A stretch of DNA of 64,000 nt, from contig JBAQYM010000202.1 in NCBI GenBank assembly GCA_049300095.1, forward strand, positions 13,493-77,492. Direction: 5' to 3'. Below the pieces are notes generated by a model. The model ran no database searches. It was not told the origin of the DNA and worked only from the letters and a program-made list of their open reading frames with translations. This document shows, in pieces, positions 63,858 to 64,000 of the stretch; the stretch's first letter is position 1; each line of letters begins with the position of its first letter. The translations under genes and the position numbers were made by a program. Source of the DNA: SbD1 sp049300095. GTDB lineage: Bacteria; Desulfobacterota; Syntrophobacteria; Syntrophobacterales; Syntrophobacteraceae.

Positions 63858-64000
63858 GAACTTGTCCGTAAATAATCTGTGTGGGGGTTTTAGGGGCTAT
63901 TGCCCAAATAGCATACCTCAAATTCCATGCAATCTACATACAACTGAGGATCTACGGATCGTCATTCCCGCAGTGTTTCTGGGCGGGAATCCAGTGTCTT
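63858..64000. mobile_element. MITE-like inverted-repeat element, copy 3 (partial)
   Basis: GAACTTGTCCGTAAATAATC begins at 63858, preceded by TTA (the complement of TAA), and the sequence matches the right half of copy 2 in reverse (TGTGTGGGGGTTTTAGGGGC, then the CGTCATTCCC palindrome). The element runs out of the window. Confidence 0.78.

Noticed and set aside
61842..63875. A 677-codon plus-strand frame across the spermidine-synthase-like and amrS-like genes
   Set aside because: It spans two convergent genes with clear motifs, has biased low-complexity composition and no domain.

Overview
The window reads as chromosomal DNA of a GC-rich, Gram-negative, anaerobic bacterium, most likely a Desulfobacterota (Deltaproteobacteria) member of the Syntrophobacter/Desulfomonile kind. 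The reasons are the gene order lysS-lolC-lolD-bamA-ompH-lpxD-fabZ-lpxA-lpxI-lpxB-waaA, the use of LpxI for lipid A synthesis, a B-C-A molybdoenzyme operon with FmdE and molybdopterin-binding partners, and strong sigma-54 control. The taxonomy is inference; there is no rRNA in the window.

Layout. (1) 1-5.1 kb: the tail of a TrpD-family gene, a 324-bp inverted-repeat element, a rhomboid protease, an isochorismatase-family hydrolase, and a three-gene set (DUF1190, glutathionylspermidine-synthase-like ATP-grasp ligase, DUF350) that recalls the E. coli yjf genes. (2) 5.4-16.2 kb: a respiratory locus. A periplasmic PhnD-type binding protein sits next to a membrane-anchored sigma-54 activator. A good -24/-12 promoter follows, and then a receiver protein, a TtrB-like Fe-S protein, a TtrC/NrfD-like membrane anchor, a TtrA-like molybdoenzyme, an FmdE-family protein and a molybdopterin-binding protein. 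(3) 16.2-17.8 kb: a second inverted-repeat element and a small secreted protein. (4) 17.84-44.26 kb: an integrative element of about 26.4 kb in a tRNA-Arg(TCT) gene, with a tyrosine integrase at one end and a phage-like replication module at the other. No capsid or tail genes are visible. Cargo: hicAB with a broken toxin, an ECF sigma/anti-sigma cluster with two glycogen-binding-type domains, an RND efflux system, and a type I restriction-modification operon followed by an attC-like site. (5) 44.5-59.0 kb: lysS, the Lol exporter, and the BamA and lipid A/Kdo operon, in which LpxI is fused to a Gfo/Idh/MocA oxidoreductase. (6) 59-64 kb: hairpin repeats, a small membrane protein behind a sigma-54 promoter, a membrane spermidine-synthase-like protein, an AmrS-like radical SAM protein, and a third copy of the inverted-repeat element that directly abuts the amrS start codon.

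How the genes work together. The most interesting system is region 2. In the known ttr locus the sensor kinase TtrS carries a PhnD-like periplasmic domain and acts through the response regulator TtrR. Here the PhnD-like domain is a free envelope protein, next to a membrane-bound sigma-54 enhancer-binding protein that could drive the molybdoenzyme operon directly, without a phosphorelay. The substrate cannot be read from the sequence. In the integrated element, two small genes each show a single-base shift in a homopolymer run, so either the element is decaying or the sequence has local errors.
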